Shown here in pieces: positions 49,392-58,690 of a DNA stretch of 64,000 nt (position 1 is its first letter; the number at the start of each line of letters is the position of its first letter). The DNA lies in contig DATHKR010000143.1 in the NCBI GenBank assembly GCA_035489015.1, positions 8,389 to 72,388 on the forward strand, written 5' to 3'. The translations under genes were made by a program, and so were the position numbers. The notes under the pieces were generated by a model. It ran no database searches. It worked only from the letters and a program-made list of their open reading frames with translations, and had not been told where the DNA came from. Origin of the DNA: DATFRY01 sp035489015. GTDB lineage: Bacteria; Myxococcota_A; Polyangia; Haliangiales; Haliangiaceae.

Positions 49392-51149
49392 TCAGCGCAT
49401 GACGCTGAGGACCCCGATCGCGACCAGAAGCGGGATGATGACCGCCACGATCGCCTCGCCGGCGATCATGCCGGAGGCGAGCGGGATGGCCAGGCTGCGC
49501 GCGCTGTGCGGCGACGACCGCTTCCAGAACAGGTGGAGGATGGCGCCGATGAACATGGTGAACACGACCAGGCCGGGCACCACCATGCCGATGCCGACCG
49601 CGGTGGGCGACGGCAGGAACTTCTTCCACCGGGTCTCCATCACGGTCATGGCGATGCCGAGCAGGCCGAACAAGATCGCGGCCGCGCCGGCCCAGCGGCC
49701 CATCGCGTCGCCGCCCAGCACCAGGAACTCGGCGAAGCCGGCCACCCGCTGCGAGATCGGCGAGGACAGCCCGTCGCCGCCGATGCCGTAGGTCTTGCGC
49801 AGAAGCGGGTACATCCAGGCGACCGCGAACGCCCCGATCGGCGCGGCCATCAGCTGCGAGTAGGTGAGGAAGCGCGGCGTCGACCCGATGATGTGGCCGG
49901 CCTTGTAGTCCTGCATGATCGCCTCGGACTGGACGGCGATGGTGCCGGTGGTGCCGCTGGTGGCGATGTTGACCGTGACGTTGCCGGGGGCGAGCGCGCC
50001 GAAGATCGCCTGCATGAGGTTGGTGACCTGGCTGATCGGTCCCCAGTTGGTCTCGCCGAGGACGCGCAGGCCGACCAGCATGAGCGGCAGCGACAGCGCC
50101 ACCGACACGATCGGCATCCACCAGTTGAGGGCGAAGATCCAGATCTGGAGGACGATGAGCGCCGCGGTGGCCAGGCCGACGCCGATGAACACCCAGCGGA
50201 TCGGGAACTCGTCCGAGCTGACCGCCCCGCGCGACAGGTTGGTGAACGTGCGGGCCAGCGCCCGCCACTTCAGGGCCAGCGCGGTCAGCCCGGCGCAGAT
50301 GATCATCGAGACGCCCGGCCACATCATCCAGCGCAGGATGTCAGGCCGGAGCGGGGCGGCGATGATGCCGTTGGCCATGAGGAACTTCGGCGCGATGACC
50401 CAGGCCAGGAGCGCGCCGATCGCCATGCTGGTGGTGATGCGGAGGCCGATGATGACCCCGGAGCCGATCGAGAGCAGGCTGATCTGGAAGCCGGCCCCGG
50501 TGGTGGCCGCGGTCAGCCCGAACATGGTGGGCAGCACCACCTCGGGGATGAGTCGCCCGCCCCACGGCTGCTGCAGGAACATGAGGATGCCGGACAGCAC
50601 GGTGCCGACCGCGAGCGCGATGGCCGGGTTGCGCGCCTCGGGGCCGCGCGAGTCGAGCACGATGATCGTCTCGGCCGCGGCGACGCCGTCGGCGTAGGTC
50701 AGCTTCTCCTCGACCACGTAGTGGCGGCGGAGCGGCACGGCCAGGAGCAGGCCGAGGATGCTGGCGGCGGCCAGCCACAGGAACGACTGGAACCGGGTCG
50801 GCGCGAAGTCGTAGTGGAGCTTGGGCGACTGGTGGAGCAGGTCGAAGGCGGCCAGGATCACGCACATGAACGCGGTCTGGGCGGCCGAGGTGCCCGCGGT
50901 CTGGACGATGTTGTTCTCCCAGCGGTTGAAGTCGCGGAAGAAGATGCCCAGGGCCAGGTAGCCGAAGAACGCGGCCACCACCGACACGTTGGGCCCGAAG
51001 CCGAGCTTCAGGACCACGTACGGGTAGGACGCGCCCATGATCGCGGCCACCACCATGCCGGCGATGAGCGCGCGGGGAGTCAGCTCGGGGGTCCCCGGTG
51101 GCTTGGGAATGACTCCTGCGATCTCGTCGCCGGGAGGAGCGTCGTTCAT
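49392..51149 (-). CDS. OPT-family oligopeptide/metal-chelate transporter
   Basis: The 585-residue product has about sixteen hydrophobic segments and OPT-family features: NIVQTAGTSAAQTAFM, YVVEEKLTYADGVAAAE, TMFGLTAATTGAGFQISLL and GVIIGLRITTSMAIGALLAW. OPT transporters import small peptides or metal-peptide chelates with protons. The substrate is not readable. ATG 51149 has GGAGGAG upstream. Its stop abuts the end of the sugar dehydrogenase gene. Confidence 0.9.
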   Translation of the reverse strand: MNDAPPGDEIAGVIPKPPGTPELTPRALIAGMVVAAIMGASYPYVVLKLGFGPNVSVVAAFFGYLALGIFFRDFNRWENNIVQTAGTSAAQTAFMCVILAAFDLLHQSPKLHYDFAPTRFQSFLWLAAASILGLLLAVPLRRHYVVEEKLTYADGVAAAETIIVLDSRGPEARNPAIALAVGTVLSGILMFLQQPWGGRLIPEVVLPTMFGLTAATTGAGFQISLLSIGSGVIIGLRITTSMAIGALLAWVIAPKFLMANGIIAAPLRPDILRWMMWPGVSMIICAGLTALALKWRALARTFTNLSRGAVSSDEFPIRWVFIGVGLATAALIVLQIWIFALNWWMPIVSVALSLPLMLVGLRVLGETNWGPISQVTNLMQAIFGALAPGNVTVNIATSGTTGTIAVQSEAIMQDYKAGHIIGSTPRFLTYSQLMAAPIGAFAVAWMYPLLRKTYGIGGDGLSSPISQRVAGFAEFLVLGGDAMGRWAGAAAILFGLLGIAMTVMETRWKKFLPSPTAVGIGMVVPGLVVFTMFIGAILHLFWKRSSPHSARSLAIPLASGMIAGEAIVAVIIPLLVAIGVLSVMR

Positions 51150-51361
51150 GGCCGGCGACCGTAACACGATCGGCCTGGAGGGCGGGCTGACCGGCCGGCG
51201 ACCCGATGAGCGCCATTGCGCGGGCGTGGCGTCTCGCCCCGCACGGAGCGCCCGCGCTGCGCCCTGACGCCAGCGTCGACGCGCGGATCCGATGGCGCGC
51301 GGTGGCACCCGTCGTGCAACCGCGTCCGACCAGCGAAACGATCAAGCCAGGAGAAATGACG

Positions 51362-51982
51362 ATGCCATCGACAAACGGTGCCAAGGCGGACAAGCAGGCC
51401 GGCATGGCCAACCTGCTCTACCAGGTGCTCGAGACCGAGCTGGGCGGTGTCCAGGTCTACCGGACCGCCCTGCAGTGCGTGATCAACGAAGACCTTCGCG
51501 GTGAGTGGCAGAAGTACCTGAGCGAGACCGAGCACCACGTCGAGGTCGCGCGCGGGATGCTCGAGAAGCTGGGCCTCGATCCCGAGGTCGAGACCCCGGG
51601 CCGCATGGTGGTCCGCCACATCGGCAAGTCCTTGGTCGAGGCCATGGAGAAGGCGCGCGAGGCCGGCAAGCCCGAGGACGCCCAGGTGGTCGCCGCCGAG
51701 TGCGTGGTCGAGGCCGAGACCAAGGACCACATGAACTGGGAGCTGGTCGGCGTGCTCGGCGAGAAGACCAAGGGCGACGCGGGCAAGATCCTGCGCGAGG
51801 CCCACCAGGAGGTCGAGAAGGAGGAGGACCACCACCTCTATCACACGACCGGCTGGGCTCGTGAGCTGTGGATCGAGTCGCTCGGCCTGCCGGCGGTGCT
51901 GCCGCCGCCCGAGGAGGAGAAGAACGTGGAGACCGCGATCGGGGCCGCCCGGGCCAAGAACGCGCGCACCGACATGCTGTGA
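51362..51982 (+). CDS. Ferritin-like four-helix diiron protein
   Basis: The 206-residue helical product has residues at the positions expected for a ferritin-like diiron site: ETELGG in helix 1, ETEHHVE (E-x2-H) in helix 2, VEAETKDH in helix 3 and EVEKEEDHH (E-x2-H type) in helix 4. It is likely an iron-binding or oxygen-handling cytoplasmic protein; storage against redox function cannot be told. ATG 51362 has AGGAG 8 bases upstream; ATG 51356 is closer to the Shine-Dalgarno and less suitable. The preceding 212 bases are non-coding. Confidence 0.75.
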   Translation: MPSTNGAKADKQAGMANLLYQVLETELGGVQVYRTALQCVINEDLRGEWQKYLSETEHHVEVARGMLEKLGLDPEVETPGRMVVRHIGKSLVEAMEKAREAGKPEDAQVVAAECVVEAETKDHMNWELVGVLGEKTKGDAGKILREAHQEVEKEEDHHLYHTTGWARELWIESLGLPAVLPPPEEEKNVETAIGAARAKNARTDML

Positions 51983-52009
51983 CGGTGCGGCTCGCCGCGC
52001 GCGCGATCG

Positions 52010-53083
52010 TCAGATCGCCGCGGCGGCGAGCTGGCCGCACGCGGCCGCGATGTCGCTGCCGCCCGAGTAGCGCCGGTGGCTGTGGATGCCGGCGCCGGCG
52101 AGCGCGTCTCGGAACGCCGCGGTGCGCGGCTCGTCACTCGGGCGGAACGGGTCGTCGGCCGCGTGGGCGATCGAGTTGTAGGTGATGACGCTGATCCGCG
52201 GCGTGAGCCCGGTGCGCTCGCGGAAGCCGACCGCCAGCCCGGCCAGCGCTCGCGCGTCGTCGACGCCGTCGTTGACGCCGTCGAGGAGCGTGATGGCCCA
52301 CAGCGGGGCCAGGCCGGTGGCGCGCGCGTGGTCGACCGCGGCGTCGACCACCTCGTCGAGCGGGTGGGCGCGGCTGATCGGCATCAGCCGGGCGCGCAGC
52401 TCGGGGTGGACGCTGCCGATCGAAAGCGCCAGCCGGACCCGCGGGGCCAGGGCGGCGAGCCGCCGGATCCCGTCGGGCAGGCCGGCGGTGGAGACGGTGA
52501 TCGCGCGAGCGTCGATCGCCAGCGCGTAGGGCGCGGTCATGACGCGGATCGCCGCCGCGACCCGGTCGAGGTTGGCGAGCGGCTCGCCCATCCCCTGGAA
52601 CACCACGCCATGCACGCGCGCGCCGGGCGGCAAGCTGCGGCGCACCGCGCGCACCTGCTCGACCATCTCCCACGCCTCGAGGTTGCGGGTCAGGCCGAGC
52701 CGACCGGTGGCGCAGAAGGCGCACGCCAGCGCGCAGCCGACCTGCGAGCTGACGCAGACCGAGACCCGGCCGGCGCGCTCGAGCGGCATCGCCACGCACT
52801 CGATCCGGCTGCCGTCGGGCGCGGCCAGGAGGTGCTTGCGGAACGGGTCGCGCCGGCTGGCCTGCTGCTCGACCGGCGCGAGCACCGGCAGATGCGCGGC
52901 GCCGAGGACAGCTTCGAGCGCGCGCGCGGGCAGGCCGGGGCGCGCGGCCAGCGGCTGGTCGCGGTGAACCGAGGCCAGGAGCTTGCGCGCCTCGGCCGCC
53001 GAGACGCCCGCCACCCGCGCGGCCAGCTCACCGTCGGTGACGCCCTGCAGGGCGAAGCGGGCCGGCCCGGCGATGGCGCTCAT
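52010..53083 (-). CDS. RlmN/Cfr-family radical SAM methyltransferase, divergent
   Basis: The 357-residue product has the radical SAM cluster C117-x3-C121-x2-C124 (in QVGCALACAFCATG), VFQGMGEPLANLDRV, ITVSTAGLPDGIRRLA and the near-terminal Cys349 in AACGQL. These are RlmN-family features; RlmN methylates A2503 of 23S rRNA and A37 of some tRNAs. The usual VRxxRGxDI before AACGQL reads HRRYSGGSDI here, so it may be a paralogue with other specificity. ATG 53083 overlaps the stop of the GreB-type gene by 4 bases. Confidence 0.85.
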   Translation of the reverse strand: MSAIAGPARFALQGVTDGELAARVAGVSAAEARKLLASVHRDQPLAARPGLPARALEAVLGAAHLPVLAPVEQQASRRDPFRKHLLAAPDGSRIECVAMPLERAGRVSVCVSSQVGCALACAFCATGRLGLTRNLEAWEMVEQVRAVRRSLPPGARVHGVVFQGMGEPLANLDRVAAAIRVMTAPYALAIDARAITVSTAGLPDGIRRLAALAPRVRLALSIGSVHPELRARLMPISRAHPLDEVVDAAVDHARATGLAPLWAITLLDGVNDGVDDARALAGLAVGFRERTGLTPRISVITYNSIAHAADDPFRPSDEPRTAAFRDALAGAGIHSHRRYSGGSDIAAACGQLAAAAI

Positions 53084-53580
53084 CGGTAGCGCACCCCGAC
53101 GATCGTGAACATCGCCCTGCCCTTCGGCCGCGCCACCGCGACGTCGTCCCCGTCGCTGCGCCCGAGCAGCGCCTTGCCCATCGGCGAGTCGATGCTGATG
53201 CAGCGGATCTTGCTGTCGGCCTCGTCGGGGCCGACCAGCCGGTACTCGCTCTCGACCCCGTCCTCGTCCTCGAGCGCGACCCAGGCGCCGAAGTAGACCC
53301 GGCCGTCGGCGCGGTCGGTCGGCTCGACGATCTTCAGGACGTCGAGCCGCTTGCGCAGGAACCGCACCCGGCTGTCGATCTCGCGCAGGCGGCGCTTCCC
53401 GTAGATGTACTCGGCGTTCTCGGAGCGGTCGCCGAGCGCGGCCGCCTCGGACACCTGCTGGGTGACGCGCGGGCGCTCCACCGTCCAGAGCTGATTCAGC
53501 TCGGCGCGCAACCGGCGGGCGCCCTCGGGCGTGATGTAGCCGCTCGAGGGCGGGCGCTTCACGCGGTCGCGGGTTCCCAC
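53080..53580 (-). CDS. greB: Transcript cleavage factor GreB
   Basis: The 166-residue product has the N-terminal coiled coil with LGDRSENAEYIYGKRRLREID and RVRFLRKRLD, the form typical of GreB rather than GreA, and a C-terminal domain with SPMGKALLGRSDGDDV. It inserts into the RNA polymerase channel and triggers cleavage of backtracked RNA. GTG start at 53580. It is translationally coupled to the RlmN-family gene (ATGA). Confidence 0.92.
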   Translation of the reverse strand: MGTRDRVKRPPSSGYITPEGARRLRAELNQLWTVERPRVTQQVSEAAALGDRSENAEYIYGKRRLREIDSRVRFLRKRLDVLKIVEPTDRADGRVYFGAWVALEDEDGVESEYRLVGPDEADSKIRCISIDSPMGKALLGRSDGDDVAVARPKGRAMFTIVGVRYR

Positions 53581-53607
53581 CCGATCACTCTACCGCACGG
53601 CTCCGCA

Positions 53608-56600
53608 TCACGTGTGCAGGGTGGTGGCCCTCGGGTTGCGGCGGAAGCGCACCGTCAGCGTGCGCAGGGCGACGTAGAACACCGGCGTCAGCACCAGACC
53701 GAACAGCGTCACGCCGATCATCCCGGCGAACACGGTCACCCCCATCGCGCGGCGGATCTCGGCGCCCGGTCCGGTCGACAGGATGAGCGGGATCACCCCG
53801 GCGATGAACGCGAACGACGTCATCACGATCGGGCGCAGCCGCAGCCGGCTGGCCTCGATCGCCGCCTCGATGATGGTCTTGCCCTGGCGCTCGAGCTCGC
53901 GCGCGAACTCGACGATGAGGATCGCGTTCTTGGTGGCCAGGCCCATGAGGACGACCAGGCCGATCTGGACGAACACGTTGCGATCGCCGCCGGCCAGCTG
54001 CACGCCGATCAGCGCGGCCAGGACGCAGAGCGGCACGATGAGGAGGATCGCGAGCGGCAGCACCCAGCTCTCGTAGAGCGCGGCCAGCACCAGGAACACC
54101 AGGAGGATGGCGAGCGGGAACACGACCAGGTTGGCGCCGCCCTCGCTGACCTGCTGGAAGCTGAGGTCGGTCCACTCGTAGGTGAACCCGGGTGGCAGGA
54201 CGCCCGGCGCGGCGCGACCGATCGCGGCGATCGCCTGCTCCGACGACATCTTCGCCGGATCCGCCTGCCCGACCAGGTCGGCCGCCGGGAAGCCGTTGTA
54301 GCGCACCACCGGATCGGGCCCGTAGGTGTGGTTCACCTGCACGATGCTGCCGATCGGCACCAGCTGGCCGGCGCCGTTGCGGGTGCGCAGCTCGCCGATC
54401 TGCTCGGCGTGATCGCGGAACGGCGCGTCGGCCTGGGCGATCACCTGGTAGGTGCGCCCGAACCGGCTGAAGTCGTTCACGTAGGTCGAGCCGAGGTAGA
54501 TCTGCAGCGTCTCGAACAGGTCGGTCAGCGCGACGCCCTGGGCCTTGGCCCGGGTCCGGTCGATCGCCAGATCGAGCTGCGGCACGTTGGGCTGGTAGGT
54601 CGAGAACGGCGGGAGCATGCCGGGCGTCTTGGCGACGGCGCCCTGCAGCCCGCCGATCGCGGCGGCCAGCTCGGCGTCGCCGCGGTCGGCGCGGTCCTCG
54701 ACGAACAGCGAGAAGCCGGCGCCGGTGCCGAGGCCGAGGACCGGAGGGGGCATGATGGCAAACGCGAACCCCTCCTGGATCCCGCTGAAGCTCATGTTGA
54801 GCTGCGCGGTGATCTCCTCGGCGGTGTGCTCGCGCTCCTCCGACGGCTCGAGGGTGAGGAACACGACCGCGGCGTTCGGCGTGTTGGTGAAGTGGACCCC
54901 GTTGAGGCCCGGGAACGCGATGGCGTGCTCGACGCCGTCGGTGGCGAGCGCTCGCCTGGTCACCTCGCGGACGACCCCCTCGGTGCGATCGAGCGACGCG
55001 CCGGCCGGCAGGTTGATGATCGAGATGAGGTACATCTTGTCCTGGGTCGGGACGAAGCCGCCCGGCACCTTCTGGAACATGAACACCGCGAGCGCGATGG
55101 TGATCGCGTAGGTCAAGAAGGCCGGGCCGCGGCGGCGGACTGCCCCGCCGACCAGCGTGCCGTAGACGCGCCCGCCGCGGCGGAAGCCGCGATCGAACCA
55201 GCGGAAGAACCAGCCGAACACCCGATCGATCACCCGGGTCAGCAGATCGCGCGGCGCGCCGTGCGGGCGGAGCAGGCGCGCGGCCAGGGCCGGCGACAGG
55301 GTCAGCGAGTTGATCGCGGAGATCACCGTCGAGATCGCGATGGTGGCGGCGAACTGGCGGAAGAACTGACCGGTGAGCCCGGCCATGAAGGTCATCGGCA
55401 CGAACACCGCGCACAAAACGAGCGCGACCGCGATGATCGGGCCGGACACCTCGCGCATCGCCTGGTGGGCGGCCGCGCGCGGCGCCAGCCCGGCCTCGAT
55501 GTTTCGCTCGACGTTCTCGACCACCACGATCGCGTCGTCGACCACAATGCCGATCGCGAGCACCATGCCGAACAGGGTGAGCGTGTTGATGGTGAAGCCG
55601 AGCGCGAGCAGCACCCCGAAGGTGCCGACGATCGACACCGGGACGGCCAGGAGCGGGATCACCGACGCGCGCCACGTCTGCAGGAACAGGATCACGACCA
55701 GCACCACCAGGAGCGCGGCCTCGAGCAGGGTCTCGATGACCGACTCGATCGACTCCTGGACGAACACGGTGGGGTCGTAGGCGACCTGCCAGGTCAGGCC
55801 GGCCGGGAACGCGGTGGCCAGCTCGGCCATGCGCGCGCGGATCTGGTGCGACAGCTCGACCACGTTGGAGCCGGGCGCCTGGAAGATGCCGAGCCCGACC
55901 GCCTGCTGGTTGTCGAGCAGCGAGCGCAGCGAGTAGGTCGCGGCGCCGAGCTCGAGGCGGGCCACGTCGCCCAGCCGGGTGATCTCGCCGTCCTCGCCGG
56001 TGCGGATGACGACCTCCGCGAACTCCTTCTCGCTGACCAGGCGGCCGGGGGCGTTGATCGACAGCAGGAAGTCGGCCGGGCGCGGCGTCGGTGGCGCGCC
56101 GAGCTGGCCGGCCGAGACCTGCACGTTCTGCTCGCGTATCGCGCGCACCACGTCGCTGGCGGTGAGGCCGCGCGCGGCGACCTTGCCGGGGTCGAGCCAC
56201 ACCCGCATCGCGTACTCGCCGGCCCCGAACGCGAGCGCGTCGCCGACGCCGGGGATGCGGCGCAGCTCGTCGACCACGTGGAGCGCGGCGTAGTTGCGCA
56301 GATAGACGGCGTCGTAGCGGTTGTCGGGCGAGAGCAGGTGCACGACCAGCGTCATGCTGGACGACTGCTTCTGGGTGACGACCCCCTGGCGGCGGACATC
56401 CTCGGGCAGGCGGGCCAGCGCCTGCGACACGCGGTTCTGCACCTGGACCTGGGCGTCGTCCGGATCGGTGCCGGGCACGAACGTCACCGTCAGGGTCATG
56501 GTGCCGTCGCTCGACGCGACCGACTTCATGTACATCATGTGATCGACGCCGTTGATCGCCTGCTCGAGCGGCGCGGCGACGGTCTCGGCCAGCACCTTGG

Positions 56601-56766
56601 GGTTCGCGCCGGGGTAGACCGCGCGCACCTGCACCTGGGGAGGGACCACCTCCGGGTACTCGCTGACCGGCAGGAGCGGGATCGCGATCGCTCCCGCCGT
56701 GAAGATGAGGATCGAGAGGACGGCGGCGAAGATCGGCCGATCGACGAAGAAGCGGGACAGGTTCAC
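53608..56766 (-). CDS. RND efflux pump inner-membrane transporter (HAE1, AcrB/MexB type)
   Basis: The 1052-residue product has the normal AcrB length, starting MNLSRFFVDRPIFA. It has twelve helices, two large periplasmic loops and the proton-relay Asp pair in GIVVDDAIVVVEN. It forms a trimer exporting hydrophobic compounds by proton exchange. No outer-membrane channel gene is present, so it probably uses a TolC-like protein encoded elsewhere. GTG 56766 overlaps the stop of the adaptor gene by 4 bases. It is controlled by the promoter at 57945-57973. Confidence 0.96.
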   Translation of the reverse strand: MNLSRFFVDRPIFAAVLSILIFTAGAIAIPLLPVSEYPEVVPPQVQVRAVYPGANPKVLAETVAAPLEQAINGVDHMMYMKSVASSDGTMTLTVTFVPGTDPDDAQVQVQNRVSQALARLPEDVRRQGVVTQKQSSSMTLVVHLLSPDNRYDAVYLRNYAALHVVDELRRIPGVGDALAFGAGEYAMRVWLDPGKVAARGLTASDVVRAIREQNVQVSAGQLGAPPTPRPADFLLSINAPGRLVSEKEFAEVVIRTGEDGEITRLGDVARLELGAATYSLRSLLDNQQAVGLGIFQAPGSNVVELSHQIRARMAELATAFPAGLTWQVAYDPTVFVQESIESVIETLLEAALLVVLVVILFLQTWRASVIPLLAVPVSIVGTFGVLLALGFTINTLTLFGMVLAIGIVVDDAIVVVENVERNIEAGLAPRAAAHQAMREVSGPIIAVALVLCAVFVPMTFMAGLTGQFFRQFAATIAISTVISAINSLTLSPALAARLLRPHGAPRDLLTRVIDRVFGWFFRWFDRGFRRGGRVYGTLVGGAVRRRGPAFLTYAITIALAVFMFQKVPGGFVPTQDKMYLISIINLPAGASLDRTEGVVREVTRRALATDGVEHAIAFPGLNGVHFTNTPNAAVVFLTLEPSEEREHTAEEITAQLNMSFSGIQEGFAFAIMPPPVLGLGTGAGFSLFVEDRADRGDAELAAAIGGLQGAVAKTPGMLPPFSTYQPNVPQLDLAIDRTRAKAQGVALTDLFETLQIYLGSTYVNDFSRFGRTYQVIAQADAPFRDHAEQIGELRTRNGAGQLVPIGSIVQVNHTYGPDPVVRYNGFPAADLVGQADPAKMSSEQAIAAIGRAAPGVLPPGFTYEWTDLSFQQVSEGGANLVVFPLAILLVFLVLAALYESWVLPLAILLIVPLCVLAALIGVQLAGGDRNVFVQIGLVVLMGLATKNAILIVEFARELERQGKTIIEAAIEASRLRLRPIVMTSFAFIAGVIPLILSTGPGAEIRRAMGVTVFAGMIGVTLFGLVLTPVFYVALRTLTVRFRRNPRATTLHT

Positions 56767-57935
56767 GGCCGACCTCCCGACCGGGCGCCGGTCGTCTCGG
56801 CGGCCGCCGTCGCGGTCGCCGCGGGCGCGACCGTCACCTTCGCGCCCGGGAACACCTTCTGGATCCCGTTGACGATCACCCGGTCGCCGACCTCGAGGCC
56901 ATCGGTGACCACCCGCAGCCGGTCGATGATGCGGCCGAGCTTCAGGTCGCGCCGCTCGACCGTGTCACCGGGCCCGAGCACGTAGACGTACTTGCGATCC
57001 TGATCGGTGAGGATCGCCTTGTCGTCGACCAGCATCGCCTTGATGGTGTTGCCCTCCGGCAGCCGCACGCGCGCGTACAGGCCGGGCGCGAGCCGGTGGT
57101 CGGGGTTGGGCACCACGGCGCGCGCGCGGATCGTCCCGGTCGCCGGGTCGACCGCGTTGTCGATGAAGTCGACCACGCCCTGGTGCGGGTAGCCGACCTC
57201 GTCGGCCAGCCCGACCGACACCGCCGCCGCGTCCGCGTGGGCCGCGAAGCGGAGGTAGGTCTGCTCGTCGCCGGTGAAGTAGACGTGCACCGGATCGACC
57301 GAGACCAGGGTGGTGAGCAGCGTCGGATCCGGGCCGGCCGCCACGAAGTCGCCGACCGACACCATCGCCTGGCCGGTGCGGCCGGCCATCGGCGCGCGCA
57401 CCGACGTGAACTCGACGTCGAGGCGAGCCAGCTCGACGGCCGCCTGGGCCGACTTCAGCTCGGCCCCGGCCTGCGAGGCGGTCGACGCCAGCGTGTCGCG
57501 CTCGGCCCGCGCGATCGCGCGCGCGGCGACCAGCTTGTCGGCGCGGTCGGCGTCGACTTTCGCGATGTCGACCTTGGCGCGCATGCGCGCCAGATCGGCG
57601 GACGCCCGGGAGAGCGCCGCCTGGTAGGGACGCCGGTCGATCGTGAACATCACGGTGCCGGCGGCGACCTCGGAGCCCTCGCGGTAGCGGACCGCGGTGA
57701 CGTATCCCGAGACGCGCGGGCGGATCTCGACGTGATGGATCGCCTCGACGCGGCCGGTCAGCTCGCTCGACGGGTTGACGTCGCGCAGCTCGACGGTGGT
57801 CACACCGACGGCCGGGGGCGGCGGCCCGGATGGAGTCGCCGAGGCGCTGGTGCCGCACGCGGCGGCGAGAACGAGACCGGGCAGGAGAGCGAGGGCTTGC
57901 AGAGGGTGAGTCAGTGCTGATAGTAGTGGAGGCAT
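56763..57935 (-). CDS. RND efflux periplasmic adaptor lipoprotein (AcrA/MexA type)
   Basis: The 390-residue product has a signal with lipobox LAAAC, a lipoyl/barrel-sandwich part with RVEAIHHVEIRPRVSGYV and YREGSEVAAG, a coiled hairpin, and the VRAPMAGRTGQ and FTGDEQTYLRF segments of AcrA adaptors. It joins the RND pump to an outer-membrane channel. ATG 57935 is chosen: an in-frame ATG at 57959 lies upstream of the predicted transcript start. The leader is almost absent. Confidence 0.92.
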   Translation of the reverse strand: MPPLLSALTHPLQALALLPGLVLAAACGTSASATPSGPPPPAVGVTTVELRDVNPSSELTGRVEAIHHVEIRPRVSGYVTAVRYREGSEVAAGTVMFTIDRRPYQAALSRASADLARMRAKVDIAKVDADRADKLVAARAIARAERDTLASTASQAGAELKSAQAAVELARLDVEFTSVRAPMAGRTGQAMVSVGDFVAAGPDPTLLTTLVSVDPVHVYFTGDEQTYLRFAAHADAAAVSVGLADEVGYPHQGVVDFIDNAVDPATGTIRARAVVPNPDHRLAPGLYARVRLPEGNTIKAMLVDDKAILTDQDRKYVYVLGPGDTVERRDLKLGRIIDRLRVVTDGLEVGDRVIVNGIQKVFPGAKVTVAPAATATAAAETTGARSGGRP

Positions 57936-57940
57936 CCTCC
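57928..57940. promoter_or_regulatory. TetR operator palindrome 1
   Basis: GGAGGCATCCTCC has perfect 5-base arms around CAT. It overlaps the adaptor's start codon and predicted transcript start, 24 bp from operator 2 in the same register. Confidence 0.6.
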
Positions 57941-57944
57941 GGTT

Positions 57945-57973
57945 CCTATACGGAGGCATCCTCCGTCTGGCAA
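57945..57973 (-). promoter_or_regulatory. Promoter of the RND efflux operon
   Basis: On the minus strand TTGCCA (57973-57968), a 17-base spacer and TATAGG (57950-57945). Operator 2 fills the spacer and operator 1 covers the start site, the usual layout for repression by a divergent TetR protein. Confidence 0.6.
57950..57966. promoter_or_regulatory. TetR operator palindrome 2
   Basis: ACGGAGGCATCCTCCGT has perfect 7-base arms around CAT and sits between the -35 and -10 boxes of the efflux promoter. The regulator's own promoter probably overlaps as well (TATACG at 57947-57952 on the plus strand). Confidence 0.65.
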
Positions 57974-57998
57974 GCCAGCCGCCCTCGATTTCGGCGAC

Positions 57999-58664
57999 AT
58001 GACCGCAACCTCCGAAAACCCCAAGGTTCCTCGCCCACTCCGGGCGGATGCGCGGCGCAACGTCGAGCTCCTGGTGGCCGCGGCCGAGGCCGAGTTCAAC
58101 GAGCGCGGCGCGGGCGCGTCCCTGGAGGACATCGCGCGCCGGGCCGGCGTCGGCATCGGGACGCTGTACCGGCACTTCCCGACCCGCGACGATCTGATCG
58201 CCAAGGTGCTCGACGAGAGCACCCGGGCGATCGTGGCCCGCGGCCGCGCGCTGCTCGACGAGCCGGAGCCGGGCGCCCAGCTGGCCCGCTGGATCACCGA
58301 GCTCGTCGAGTATGTGACGACGTATCGCGGCGTCATCGCCGCGCTGGCGGCCGGCTTCGTCGCCGCCAACGGGACCCAGCTGTGCGTCAACTGCGAAGCG
58401 ATCACCGCCGCCGGTGCCGCGCTGCTCGCGCGCGCCCAGGCCGCCGGCGAGATCCGCACCGACGCCGACGTGCGCGAGGTGATCCTGACCGCCCACTCGG
58501 CCGCGTGGATCGCCGAGCAGACCAGGGACCCGGGCGCGGTCGACCGCCTGCTCCGCATCCTGTTCGACGGTCTGCGCGCCACCGCGGTCGCGCCGGCGAC
58601 CCGCCCCGCTCCGCCCCGCGCGGTGTCCAGGCGCCCTCGGGGCCCGCGAGCGAAGCGGTCGTAG
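57999..58664 (+). CDS. TetR-family repressor of the RND efflux operon
   Basis: The 221-residue product has a TetR helix-turn-helix at about 20-66 (ASLEDIARRAGVGIGTLYRHFPTRDDLI) and a helical ligand domain of the type seen in soil-bacterial repressors (VIAALAAGF, EIRTDADVREVI). The tail is Arg/Pro-rich. It is divergent from the efflux genes, with two identical-core palindromes between. It most likely represses both directions until bound by a substrate of the pump. ATG 57999 has no strong Shine-Dalgarno. Confidence 0.92.
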   Translation: MTATSENPKVPRPLRADARRNVELLVAAAEAEFNERGAGASLEDIARRAGVGIGTLYRHFPTRDDLIAKVLDESTRAIVARGRALLDEPEPGAQLARWITELVEYVTTYRGVIAALAAGFVAANGTQLCVNCEAITAAGAALLARAQAAGEIRTDADVREVILTAHSAAWIAEQTRDPGAVDRLLRILFDGLRATAVAPATRPAPPRAVSRRPRGPRAKRS

Positions 58665-58690
58665 CTCGATCGCGACCCGGGATCAGGCGC

